A stretch of DNA of 57,402 bases from Tubiluchus corallicola (taxonomy: Eukaryota; Priapulida; Priapulimorpha; Priapulimorphida; Tubiluchidae): assembly GCA_030141605.1 (NCBI GenBank), contig JAQGDQ010001176.1, positions 1 to 57,402 on the forward strand, read 5' to 3'. How positions within the stretch are numbered: position 1 is the stretch's first letter; every line of letters begins with the position of its first letter. Position numbers and translations under genes: made by a program. The notes under the pieces were generated by a model, which was not told the DNA's origin, made no database searches, and saw only the letters and a program-made list of their open reading frames with translations. Positions 34,797 to 46,074 of the stretch are shown here, one piece after another.

Positions 34797-36890
34797 CCGT
34801 TGGTAAACAGTTGTTAACTGATCGTGGTATACAGTTATTAACTGATCCTGGTGTGCAGTTGCTAACTGATCATGGTATACAGTAGTTAACTGGTCATGGT
34901 ATACAGTAGTTAACTGATCATGGTATACAGTTGTTAACTGATCATGGTATGCAGTTGTTAACTGGTCATGGTATACAGTAGTTAACTGGTCATGGTATAC
35001 AGTTGTTAACTGGTCATGGTATACAGTTGTTAACTGATCATGGTGTACAGTAGTTAACTGGTCATAGTATACAGTTGCTAACTGATCATGGTATACAGTA
35101 GTTAACTGATCATGGTATACAGTAGTTAACTGATCATGGTATACAGTTGTCAACTGGTCATGGTATACAGTTGTTAACTGGTCATGGTATACAGTTGTTA
35201 ACTGGTCATAGTATACAGTTGCTAACTGATCATGGTATACAGTAGTTAACTGATCATGGTATACAGTAGTTAACTGATCATGGTATACAGTTGTTAACTG
35301 GTCATAGTATACAGTTGCTAACTGATCATGGTATACAGTTGTTAACTGATCATGGTATACAGTTGTTAACTGATCATGGTATACAGTTGTTAACTGATCA
35401 TGGTATACAGTTGTTAACTGGTCATGGTATACAGTTGTTAACTGGTCATAGTATACAGTTGCTAACTGATCATGGTATACAGTTGCTAACTGATCATGGT
35501 ATACAGTTGTTAACTGATCATGGTATACAGTTGTTAACTGATCATGGTATACAGTTGTTAACTGGTCATAGTATACAGTTGTTAACTGATCATGGTGTAC
35601 AGTTGCTAACTGATCATGGTGTACAGTTGTTAACTGGTCATGGTATACAGTAGTTAACTGGTCATAGTATACAGTTGCTAACTGATCATGGTATACAGTT
35701 GTTAACTGGTCATGGTATACAGTTGTTAACTGGTCATGGTATACAGTTGTTAACTGGTCATAGTATACAGTAGTTAACTGATCATGGTATACAGTTGTCA
35801 ACTGGTCATAGTATACAGTTGTTAACTGGTCATGGTATACAGTAGTTAACTGATCATGGTATACAGTAGTTAACTGATCATGGTATACAGTTGTCAACTG
35901 GTCATGGTATACAGTTGTTAACTGGTCATGGTATACAGTTGTTAACTGGTCATAGTATACAGTTGCTAACTGATCATGGTATACAGTAGTTAACTGATCA
36001 TGGTATACAGTAGTTAACTGATCATGGTATACAGTTGTTAACTGGTCATGGTATACAGTTGTTAACTGGTCATGGTATACAGTTGTTAACTGGTCATAGT
36101 ATACAGTAGTTAACTGATCATGGTATACAGTTGTCAACTGGTCATAGTATACAGTTGTTAACTGGTCATGGTATACAGTTGTCAACTGGTCATGGTATAC
36201 AGTAGTTAACTGGTCATGGTATACAGTTGCAAACTGATCACGGTATACAGTTGTTAACTGGTCATGGTATGCAGTTGTTAACTGGTCATGGTATACAGTT
36301 GTTAACTGGTCATGGTATACAGTTGTTAACTGATCATGGTATACAGTTGTTAACTGATCATGGTATGCAGTTGTTAACTGGTCATGGTATACAGTAGTTA
36401 ACTGATCATGGTATACAGTTGTTAACTGGTCATGGTATAGAGTTGTTAACTGGTCATAGTATACAGTTGCTAACTGATCATGGTGTACAGTTGCTAACTG
36501 ATCATGGTGTACAGTTGTTAACTGATCATGGTATGCAGTTGTTAACTGGTCATTGTATGCAGTTGTTAACTGGTCATGGTATACAGTTGTTAACTGGTCA
36601 TGGTATACAGTAGTTAACTGGTCATGGTATACAGTTGTTAACTGGTCATGGTATACAGTAGTTAACTGGTCATGGTATACAGTTGTTAACTGGTCATGGT
36701 ATACAGTTGTTAACTGGTCATGGTATACAGTTGCTAACTGATCATGGTATACAGTTGTTAACTGATCATGGTATACAGTTGCTAACTGATCATGGTATAC
36801 AGTTGTTAACTGATCATGGTATACAGTTGCTAACTGGTCATAGTATACAGTTGTTAACTGATCATGGTATACAGTTGTTAACTGATCAAG
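34797..36890. repeat. 24-bp minisatellite, about 87 copies
   Basis: The unit reads gttaactgatcatggtatac plus agtt. Each unit contains three 6-bp palindromes (gttaac, tgatca, gtatac). Point variants (atc/gtc, ttg/tag, gtt/gct/gtc) recur in blocks, for example around 35.06 and 35.83 kb. A 700-codon minus-strand frame exists only because 24 is a multiple of three. Located in intron H4-I4. Confidence 0.97.
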
Positions 36891-37287
36891 CAAACCTCAA
36901 GTAAATTGTAGAGCTCCATTAAAACATATAACCATGCCAGAGTAATATTCTTTTTTGTTTATCAATGCAATTTTAAATATTATTAGTAACTAAAATTAAA
37001 AAATAAGCATCACATATGATTACCTCTGACCTCTAATAAATCAGCAGTGAACCCTATGTAATGCTGAACAGTGTAAAAGAAACTGATATTTTTATTATGA
37101 TTTACTGAAGAATTTCCAGAAAAAATTTTGTTAATTTAAGTTTGATTCAATGTATCAAATGAAACTGGGGAATTTTCAAAAAATTTAAATCACGATATCC
37201 CTAATTATATTGGCAACGCATATTGTTGATCAAAACAAGAAGATGGGAGCATGATTTGGTAAAAGCAGATTGTTTTTGAACTTCTAG

Positions 37288-37398
37288 ACATTGATGAATG
37301 TTTATCAAATCCTTGTAACAATGGCACCTGTAACGATCTAGTCCATAGATACACTTGTAACTGCAGTGACGGTTACGAAGGATATAACTGTGACAAAG
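37288..37398 (+). CDS. EGF exon 49, class I (I4)
   Basis: Acceptor cttctag, donor aaag|gtaaga. It starts [15 protein letters not shown], then [12 protein letters not shown] and YEGYNCDK. It lies between two minisatellite introns. Confidence 0.93.
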
Positions 37399-37662
37399 GT
37401 AAGAAAAATCATTTCATTTTTTGATGTTGCAATTTAAGTTCAACTGCTGTCCCTTTTAAGACTACACATTCTGATAGGCGATGTGTAAGGATACTTTTTG
37501 AACATGGACAATATTGCACAACTTTTTTTGGTGTGTACAAAATTCGTTTTGAAAACAAAATATCCTTAACATAAGAAGGTAAATAGACAGATTAAGTGCA
37601 ACTGCGTGGAAAAACTTTTTTCATGACAGCCGAAGTTGTGTAGTGTTTTTCTCTGTGACTTT

Positions 37663-38366
37663 TTGCATTCAGATAAATCACTTGATGCAATATGTTGATA
37701 TTTTTGCATTCAGATAAATCACTTGATGAAATATGTTGATATTTTTGCATTCACATAAATCACTTGATGCAATATGTTGATATTTTTGCATTCAGATAAA
37801 TCACTTGATGCAATATGTTGATATTTTTGTATTCAGATAAATCACTTGATGAAATATGTTGATATTTTTGCATTCACCTAAATCACTTGATGCAATATGT
37901 TGATATTTTTGCATTCAGATAAATCACTTGATGCAATATGTTGATATTTTTGCATTCAGATAAATCACTTGATGAAATATGTTGATATTTTTGCATTCAC
38001 ATAAATCACTTGATGCAATATGTTGATATTTTTGCATTCAGATAAATCACTTGATGCAATATGTTGATATTTTTGCATTCACATAAATCACTTGATGCAA
38101 TATGTTGATATTTTTGCATTCAGATAAATCACTTGATGCAATATGTTGATATTTTTGCATTCAGATAAATCACTTGATGAAATATGTTGATATTTTTGCA
38201 TTCACATAAATCACTTTATGCAATATGTTGATATTTTTGCATTCAGATAAATCACTTGATGCAATATGTTGATATTTTTGCATTCGCATAAATCACTTGA
38301 TGCAATATGTTGATATTTTTTGCATTCAGATAAATCACTTGATGCAATATGTTGATATTTTTTGCA
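37663..38366. repeat. 41-bp minisatellite (intron I4-A5), about 17 copies
   Basis: The unit contains cagataaatcacttgatgca and tatgttgatatttttgcatt. Orthologous introns at 12.63, 21.66 and 28.50 kb contain one related copy (cagataaaccatgcgatgcc), so the seed was existing intron sequence. Confidence 0.95.
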
Positions 38367-38621
38367 GTTTTTACTGTGATTACTACTGGCATTCTAAATT
38401 TAGAATTGCTGATTTGGCTTACAGTAGTATGTTTCATAATTTAGATCATCACATGAACAAAATTGTACAAGTATCTTAATGTCAATAGAGATTTCCCATG
38501 TTGCTTCAATTCTTAATAGAGTTTAAATAAAATTTAATACTACCCAAATTTGGTTAATACGTGAAGTAGTCTGTTATTGTTGCATTGGCCCTAAACGATA
38601 TTTTTATGTTGATATTCTTAG

Positions 38622-38732
38622 ATATTGATGAGTGTTCATCAAACCCGTGTCGTCACGGTTCATGCAATAATCTACAGAACAGGTACAATTGTTCCTGTGA
38701 TCCCGGCTATCAAGGAACTAAATGCGATGAAG
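38622..38732 (+). CDS. EGF exon 50, class A (A5)
   Basis: Acceptor ttcttag, donor gaag|gtaaag. It starts [15 protein letters not shown], with [11 protein letters not shown]. The next intron is only 114 bp, the shortest in the window. Confidence 0.93.
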
Positions 38733-38846
38733 GTAAAGCATTATTATTAAGTTCACAGACGCCGCAACATTAGCTTGTTAATTCATGGTTCGCCAGATAA
38801 ACAAAAACAGTAATGTTAAATGAATGAAATTTTTTTGTGTTTTTAG

Positions 38847-38957
38847 ATATTGATGAGTGTCAGTCAAACCCTTGTGTTAATGGTACATGCCATAACTTAC
38901 AGAATAAATACACATGTACTTGCCAAGCTGGTTATACAGGATATAATTGTAGTCAAG
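38847..38957 (+). CDS. EGF exon 51, class B (B5)
   Basis: Acceptor tttttag, donor caag|gtaaaa. It starts [15 protein letters not shown] and ends YTGYNCSQ. It is closer to B1 (VNG) than to B2-B4 (DYG). Confidence 0.93.
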
Positions 38958-39049
38958 GTAAAATTGTTAACAAATTATGCATCTTACCTATAATTAATAA
39001 TTAATATTACTAATTATTACTTATTTAGGATAAATGTTAAACTAAGTAG

Positions 39050-40165
39050 ACGTCTTATAGCATAGAGTAAAGTGCAAAGTAGTCCTCTTGTAGCATAGAG
39101 TAAAGTGCAATGTAGTCCTCTTGTAGCATAAAGTAAAGTGCAAAGTAGTCCTCTTGTAGCATAAAGTAAAGTGCAAAGTAGTCCTCTTATAGCATAGAGT
39201 AAAGTGCAAAGTAGTCCTCTTATAGCATACAGTAAAGTGCAAAGTAGTTTTCTTATAGCATAGAGTAAAGTGCAAAGTAGTCCTCTTGTAGCATAAAGTA
39301 AAGTGCAAAGTAGTCCTCTTGTAGCATAAAGTAAAGTGCAAAGTAGTCCTCTTATAGCATAGAGTAAAGTGCAAAGTAGTTTTCTTATAGCATAGAGTAA
39401 AGTGCAAAGTAGTCCTCTTGTAGCATAAAGTAAAGTGCAAAGTAGTCCTCTTGTAGCATAAAGTAAAGTGCAAAGTAGTCCTCTTATAGCATAGAGTAAA
39501 GTGCAAAGTAGTCCTCTTATAGCATAGAGTAAAGTGCAAAGTAGTCCTCTTATAGCATACAGTAAAGTGGAAAGTAGTTTTCTTATAGCATAGAGTAAAG
39601 TGCAAAGTAGTCCTCTTGTAGCATAAAGTAAAGTGCAAAGTAGTCCTCTTGTAGCATAAAGTAAAGTGCAAAGTAGTCCTCTTATAGCATACAGTAAAGT
39701 GCAAAGTAGTTTTCTTATAGCATAGAGTAAAGTGCAAAGTAGTCCTCTTGTAGCATAAAGTAAAGTGCAAATTAGTCCTCTTGTAGCATAAAGTAAAGTG
39801 CAAAGTAGTCCTCTTATAGCATAGAGTAAAGTTCAAAGTAGTTGTCTTATAGCATACAGTAAAGTGCAAAGTAGTTCTCTTATAGCATAGAGTAAAGTGC
39901 AACGTAGTCCTCTTGTAGCATAAAGTAAAGTGCAAAGTAGTCCTCTTGTAGCATAAAGTAAAGTGCAAAGTAGTCCTCTTATAGCATAGAGTAAAGTGCA
40001 AAGTAGTCCTCTTGTAGCATAAAGTAAAGTGCAAAGTAGTCCTCTTATAGCATAGAGTAAAGTGCAAAGTAGTCCTCTTATAGCATAGAGTAAAGTGCAA
40101 AGTAGTCCTCTTATAGCATACAGTAAAGTGCAAAGTAGTCCTCTTATAGCATACAGTAAAGTCAG
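39050..40165. repeat. 33-bp minisatellite, about 34 copies
   Basis: The unit contains gtcctcttatagcatagag then taaagtgcaaagta. Variants (atagcatagag, gtagcataaag, atagcatacag) recur in groups. Minus-strand frames of 363 and 142 codons result from the 3n period. Located in intron B5-C5. Confidence 0.96.
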
Positions 40166-40174
40166 AGATTTAGA

Positions 40175-40256
40175 ATGTCTCTCTGGATTACTGATTAGCT
40201 TATCTGCCCGGATAATAGAAAGTCCCAGGATCGAGCCTGTATTGAAATAAAAAAAG
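40175..40256 (+). mobile_element. tRNA-like SINE fragment
   Basis: gattagcttatctgcccgga followed by gtcccaggatcgagcctg resembles a tRNA gene from D arm to T arm, with a B-box-like ggatcgagcct at 40228-40238 and an A-rich tail. It abuts the 33-bp array. No target duplication identified. Confidence 0.5.
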
Positions 40257-40502
40257 TTCACATTTCTTTTTTAGTATTGTTTATTGATTCTGAGCTTTTA
40301 TGGTGAATGTATCGTAAAAAGGTAAAGTCATGTTTGGTATTTTTAGTAAGTTATTTGATATTTTTTCATAACAAGGGAAATATTTGTGATGACTGTTCTT
40401 GCTCTTATCAAAGTAGCTGGTTAAAGAGAAAAATTTGCAGAAACAAATATGATGAGCATATGTTTGCCATTTGACTAACATCATTAATTGTGATTTTTTT
40501 AG

Positions 40503-40613
40503 ATATTGATGAGTGTTTGTCAAATCCTTGTATTCATGGCTCATGCACACAGAGTGTCAATAATTACACCTGCACTTGTGAAGCAGGATACGAAGGACGT
40601 AACTGTGCACAAG
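40503..40613 (+). CDS. EGF exon 52, class C (C5)
   Basis: Acceptor ttttttag, donor caag|gtattg. It starts [15 protein letters not shown] and ends [11 protein letters not shown] replaces the KPC of C1-C4, and IHG is shared with C6. Confidence 0.92.
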
Positions 40614-40854
40614 GTATTGTGTTATTGAAAATCAAAAAAATAATTTGCAGATTAATAATTGTGTTTTGAATTTAAATGTTAAATATTACAGCATTTCATA
40701 CAGGAAACCAATTTTATTGTAATTTGGCTTAAAATGGACTGTTAAAATGGACTAGTAAGTCACGTAATGTGGCAAATCTTTAGCAAATACAACATATACA
40801 CATAAATGGAAATACAAAAACAAAAATAAACCATTATTTTGCAATTATTGGCAG

Positions 40855-40968
40855 ATGTTGATGAATGTTTATCTACACCTTGTGCTAATGGAGCTTCGTG
40901 TTTTGATGGAACCAATAAATACACTTGTGTTTGCCTTGCTGGATATACAGGAACTAGGTGTAAACAAG
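40855..40968 (+). CDS. EGF exon 53, class D (D5a)
   Basis: Acceptor ttggcag, donor caag|gtatga. The exon begins AT rather than AA, so it starts [16 protein letters not shown], like the D copies at 42363 and 55666. It continues CFDGTNKYTCVC. Confidence 0.93.
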
Positions 40969-41084
40969 GTATGATGTCACATGTTGACTTGACTAGCTAC
41001 AGCATAGTATTGCTAATTATTAACGAGTTATGATGCTGCTGCTAGAACTGTAATATTGTTATCTATTTTTTCTTGGTTGTTGGG

Positions 41085-41195
41085 AGTTAATGGGCTCTTA
41101 TGATGACGTGGAAAACTCTTTCTTCTCATCCGCAAATCAGAGCTGTCGATAAGAAGAAAGAGTTGCCACATCATCATAAGAGTCCATTAAACCCT
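41085..41195. repeat. Near-perfect inverted repeat, ~46-bp arms
   Basis: Left arm gggctcttatgatgacgtgg...ctttcttctcatc pairs with gataagaagaaag...ccacatcatcataagagtcc; loop about 18 bp. It is absent from other D-E introns, so it is probably an insertion of a small foldback element (inference). Confidence 0.8.
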
Positions 41196-41408
41196 TCTCA
41201 TCTTGTTGCAACATAAGTACAACAGGAGTTGCCATTGCTTTGGTACAACAAGGTTTCTGCCATGCATTTTCCAAGTCATATGTATTAGAATATTGTTATG
41301 CGATGAGGCGGATGGGTAGGAAGTTCTTCTCACAAATTTTACTATAGCAAACTTTCGCTTAACTTTGTGTAACAACCTCATATTTATGTATTAATTTTAT
41401 TTCTTTAG

Positions 41409-41522
41409 ATATTGACGAGTGTTCTTCCAATCCCTGCAGAAATGGGGCTAACTGTACCAATGGAATCAACCATTATAATTGTTCTTGTCCTGTCGGATTT
41501 ACGGGAACTATTTGTGAACAAA
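41409..41522 (+). CDS. EGF exon 54, class E (E5a)
   Basis: Acceptor tctttag, donor caaa|gtaaag. It starts [16 protein letters not shown]; Asn before cysteine 3 removes the O-fucose site. It is not followed by F and G, so spliced to the next intact exon it would give NVDEC. Confidence 0.92.
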
Positions 41523-41612
41523 GTAAAGTTACAACATCTATTGTATTTTTTTGCTGCAAAACATAGCAAGTTTAGTAAATACATTTTTCATTGCATTTAT
41601 TGCTTCTCTTTT

Positions 41613-41700
41613 GATGTTGATGAATGCTTGCTATAATCTCGTAAAATGGAACTACATGGACACCAGAAATCAATAATCATACTAGTCCTTGTGTTGATAG
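41613..41700 (+). pseudogene. Relic EGF exon (E-prime) after E5a
   Basis: Reads DVDECLL and then a stop. Downstream, aaaatggaactacatggac and aatcaataatcatactagtc match later EGF segments. The acceptor is tcttttg, one base off a usable AG. Best-preserved 5' end of all the relics. Confidence 0.8.
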
Positions 41701-42042
41701 ACACAATTGATCCAGATGTTAATAAGATTAATGTTGTATCAATGCGCAATGCTAAAGACAGCAATTACTGTGAATTAAATGACAAAATTATGTTTGTAAA
41801 TCATTAACAAAGAGTGGCTATTTCACATTTATTGGATACAATTTTACTTTCACCATTTAAAACCTGTTTCCTTGCTCTCTCAAACTTTGAAAGTATGTGC
41901 GTTATGCAATTTCTGTTCACACTTGATTTAAAGTTACACCTGTAAAGTGATTTTACAAGTAACATGATGATACATAAACCATTATAATGTCCTTGAGTTT
42001 GTAATCCATATAAATAAACATTTTGTTTACTACATTCGGCAG

Positions 42043-42096
42043 ATATTAATGAATGCTTATCTAATCCTTGTTCTAATGGAGCTTCGTTTTTTATAA
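42043..42096 (+). pseudogene. 5' fragment of a D exon
   Basis: A good acceptor (ttcggcag) is followed by [15 protein letters not shown], then diverges into the intron sequence normally found upstream of D exons. No second half and no donor. It lies between E5a and D5b, where F and G are missing. Confidence 0.85.
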
Positions 42097-42362
42097 TTGC
42101 TTTTGGACAAGTTCACTTTTTTAAGCGAGTTTTTGGTTTGTTCCATCAAAATACTTGTATGTACACTCAACCAGCAGGAAACCAATTCTATTGTAATCTG
42201 GTTTAAAATGGACAGGTAAAATGGACTAGTAAGTCACGTGTGATATGGCAAATCTTTAGCAAATACAACATATACACAGAAATGGAAATACAATAGAAAT
42301 ACAATACACATAAATGGAAATACAAAATAAAAAACAAACCATTAGTTTACAATTTTTGGCAG

Positions 42363-42476
42363 ATGTTGATGAATGCTTATCTACACCTTGTGCTAATGGA
42401 GCTTCCTGTTTTGATGGAATCAATAAATACACTTGTATTTGTCTTGCTGGATATACAGGAGCTAAATGTCAAGAAG
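42363..42476 (+). CDS. EGF exon 55, class D (D5b)
   Basis: Acceptor ttggcag, donor gaag|gtagga. It starts [16 protein letters not shown] and ends YTGAKCQE. It closely resembles D5a. A truncated D copy lies 320 bp upstream. Confidence 0.92.
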
Positions 42477-42689
42477 GTAGGACGTCATATGTTCATGTGA
42501 CTTATTATTGCGCGCATAGCTAAGTAAGACATGAACTCACGTGCTGAATATCATGCATTATAATGTTGATATGATGCATGTCATGTACTGAGTATATTGT
42601 TTGGTGGCTGTGCACAATTAAGTGTGAACGCTGTAGTGAAAATAATTTTATTGCAGTGTGATGTGGCGAGGCCTCTGCAGGTGTGTCGT

Positions 42690-43045
42690 TGTTTACTAAA
42701 TATGCTGCATTCTTCTTCTTCTTCCCAGTTTTTCCCTATTCGGGGTCGCCGTTGTGAATCAGTCTTCTCCACGCATTCCTGTTGTTGACCATCTCTTCAT
42801 TTATGTCTTCCCTTCCCCCATGATCTTCACCGACTCTTCTTTTCAGGTGTCCATACCATCGCAATCTTGCGAGGCTTCCACTACTTTTACTGTTCCTCTG
42901 ATATTATTATTTCTAATTTTATCTCTTCTTGTTATTCCCACCATCCATCTCAACATCCTCATCTCCACCACACCCATTTTCTTCTCTTCAGTCTTCTTTA
43001 GAGAAGCTGCTTCCAGCCCATAGATTAGAGCGGGTCTGACCACTA
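42690..43045 (-). mobile_element. Non-LTR retrotransposon fragment (RT C-terminal part)
   Basis: Minus-strand frames read RLKGKVHK, then after a 1-base shift VVRPALIYG, then EMRMLRWMVGITRRDKIRN and IRGTVKVVE, followed in other frames by a short EDSQRRPRIGKNW stretch. This is the conserved end of reverse transcriptases of RTE-like LINEs (from memory of the family). Frameshifts and missing 5' regions show a dead fragment. Confidence 0.85.
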
Positions 43046-43215
43046 TCTTTGTGGACTTTACCTTTAAGTCTCACCAACTCATTCATAGAAGATTTTGGCG
43101 CACTTTTTACAGGCGGATGCCCTTCCTGACCCTAACCCTCACTATTCATCCGGGCTTGGCACCGGCCTGAATTGGGCTGGCTTGCTCTCCCTCCCCCCAG
43201 TGGCTAGGTTCCTAA
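43046..43215. mobile_element. Retroposon-derived segment beside the LINE fragment
   Basis: gcggatgcccttcctgaccc and atccgggcttggcaccggcc resemble a motif common in animal retroposon tails. G+C is clearly higher than in the flanks. Whether it belongs to the same insertion as the LINE fragment is unclear. Confidence 0.5.
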
Positions 43216-43574
43216 ATATGCCGCATTCAACTGTTATTTATAGTTGCTGTGAAACAGGAATGACTTGTTATCAATGTGTTAACTCCTTAACCACTGATAA
43301 TAATTGTGTTGTTTTCACATCCCATACAAAAATCTCCATGACATCATAAATCGCATGAGATACTATACAAACTAAGTATTAGATAGGATTAAATTTTCTT
43401 TCTAGCGCTGCAAATATATTTTATTTAGTTAAGTATTAACAGGATAATACGAAAAGTCTGTTAAATGTTCACAAAATTTTTCTTTCGAAACCTTTTAGTT
43501 TCCGTGCGACAGCTTGTTTCTAAAACCGTCTAACACAAAAATTGTAGAGCGTTTTTTTCTACGAAACTTTTCTA

Positions 43575-43736
43575 TATATGTACCTGCCTAATAGAATAAC
43601 TGTAATCACTATATGTGTACCCGTATATTGAAATAACTCTAATAACGATATGTGTACCCGTATATTGAAATAACTCTAATAACGATATGTGTACCTGCAT
43701 GTTGAAATAACCCTAATCACTGTATATGTACCTGGC
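43575..43736. repeat. 37-bp tandem repeat, about 4 copies
   Basis: tgtac landmarks at 43579, 43616, 43653 and 43690; the unit contains gtatattgaaataactctaa. Located in intron D5b-E5b. Confidence 0.85.
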
Positions 43737-43863
43737 AGGATTATGTTGTTAATGAAGTTAATTTAACTTTTTAAGCAATGTTCTATTTTGCCAACTTTTG
43801 CTTCTTTGTCTAAAATATTATTTTAAATTCTGTATTTCTTGCTGCATTGATGTTGTTTTTTAG

Positions 43864-43977
43864 ATATCAACGAATGTTCTTCCAGCCCCTGCAGAAATGG
43901 GGCAACTTGTACTGATGGAATTAACCATTACAATTGTACTTGTGCTGCTGGATTTACAGGAACATTTTGCAAACAAA
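43864..43977 (+). CDS. EGF exon 56, class E (E5b)
   Basis: Acceptor tttttag, donor caaa|gtaaat. It starts [16 protein letters not shown], with TDGINHYNCTCAAG; it ends FCKQ. This is the most divergent E copy. Confidence 0.92.
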
Positions 43978-44187
43978 GTAAATCTACCACTTCTACTATA
44001 ATTTTTTGTAGTAACTTCGTCTCTTTTGGTGTGTTAATTTTTTCTCTATCGATAATAAACAATTCTTTGCAAATGTTAAACTACCTTAAAAAGTGAAAGA
44101 TTAATAACACTCATTCTTGTGATCACAGCTACAATAGAACATATTGTATACATGTGTACTATAGAATAGTACTACTGTGTACATATA

Positions 44188-44290
44188 TGATGGTGATGAT
44201 GATGATGATGATAATGATGATGATGTTGATGAAGATGATGATGTTGATGAGGATGATGATGATGATGTTGATGATGATGATGATGATGAT
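44188..44290. repeat. ATG/GAT trinucleotide microsatellite
   Basis: About 34 triplets, mostly gat, with interspersed gtt, gaa, gag and aat. His-rich and Met-rich frames across it are repeat artefacts. Confidence 0.95.
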
Positions 44291-44843
44291 AGCCAGTGAG
44301 GGCAGTAATTGTGATGACTTCAGAAATGAAGACTATTTTGTTACTGCACAAAACACTCCACGAGCATGTTAGAATGTACATGCTGTGTACATATTATTGA
44401 GAAACTTGCAACTAAGCTAGCTTATGTTTAATAGTTTAAATTCGAAGCTTACTAAGGTGTCATCATGTGATTTCCATTCACGAGTGTGCTGTCATAACTG
44501 AACTGAGAGTTACAGCGCGTGTATATTTGCAAAACATTTGCCAATATGCAAATGCTGTTATGTGTCTAACTACTGATAGCGAATTGCATGTATCTGCGTC
44601 CTCATTTGAAATTTTATGTTCGTATTTCGTACACATAAGTTGCACTTAAAACAATTACATTTTTCAATATTTCATACGTTTACGTTTACGTATACAACTT
44701 ATGTTAGTTTGTTTTTAGCTAAAGTTTTAAAATAGCTTATTGTAAGGTATTCAGTGAATCTAATAGAGTGGATACTACAATTTACAATAATTTCAGAAAT
44801 ATGCCAATTTTTTTAATTAAATCATTTCATTATTTCTCTATAG

Positions 44844-44957
44844 ATATCGATGATTGCTCACCTAATCCTTGTATGAATGGAGCAACATGTATAGACAGAA
44901 TCAATAACTACACGTGTTTATGTGTAAAGGGATTTGCTGGAATGAATTGTTCCCAAG
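44844..44957 (+). CDS. EGF exon 57, class F (F5)
   Basis: Acceptor ctctatag, donor caag|gtctgg. It reads [16 protein letters not shown], with [12 protein letters not shown] and FAGMNCSQ. Confidence 0.92.
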
Positions 44958-45252
44958 GTCTGGTTTGCATAATGTTTGATACTCTGAGGATTATTGTTCA
45001 TGCTCTGTAATTTGCGTAACATAAATTTAAACGTATGAACATAATGACGAGTCGCTACTTTGCATGTAAAACAAGTTAATATATTTGCTTGTTTGTTAGA
45101 GTGAAGCAATAAGCAAAACAATTTTTTTTCAAAATCAAGTTTCAAGAGTTGTTAAAGGGTGCTTTAATGAAAACATTGATGAAAGTTGTGAAGAAAGTTA
45201 GACAAGAACAGTTGAAAAAATATTGTTTGGATTGCATCAATTTACGTCTTTG

Positions 45253-45612
<360 letters not shown>

Positions 45613-46074
45613 TTCAAATGGCTCAATGTACTTTGATGAGCAAATTATTTCATAGATATATTATCTTTATTTACCAGCAACGTGAAACAAAATGTTTCAT
45701 TTTTTTAAAATAACGTGTCGACTAGTCTTGTAGTATTTCTAAAAATTTTATTGCGCCTGCTCTAAAATTTAGCCATCAAAGGAAAAATGTGCAAATTTAT
45801 GAATAATACCTTGTTGTAATGGAGCATTCCTCGTCGTCATAGTAACCGCTTCCTATTCAAAATGTAAATTTTTTGGGGATAATGAGGAATCAATCTGAAA
45901 AATTTGCTGTCAACGTTAAGAGTTTAAAATTTGTTTTAACAAAACTGAGTTTTCACTTCACATTATTGTTTATATATTGTTATCTGACATCGATTTAGAT
46001 TGAAATAACGTTTTTAAATATTCATGCAAAATTTACAAACAATATATGCATTTTGTTAATAACAAGTATTATGT

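Noticed and set aside
34791-36893. 700-codon minus-strand ORF with an eight-residue repeat (YHDQLTTV)
   Set aside because: It is a 24-bp minisatellite read in a multiple-of-three frame; both strands have open frames, and it lies in an intron without coding signals.
39042-40261. Minus-strand ORFs of 363 and 142 codons
   Set aside because: Artefacts of the 33-bp tandem repeat, with two overlapping frames open in the same array.
44154-44381. Met/Asp-rich and His-rich ORFs
   Set aside because: Trinucleotide microsatellite.
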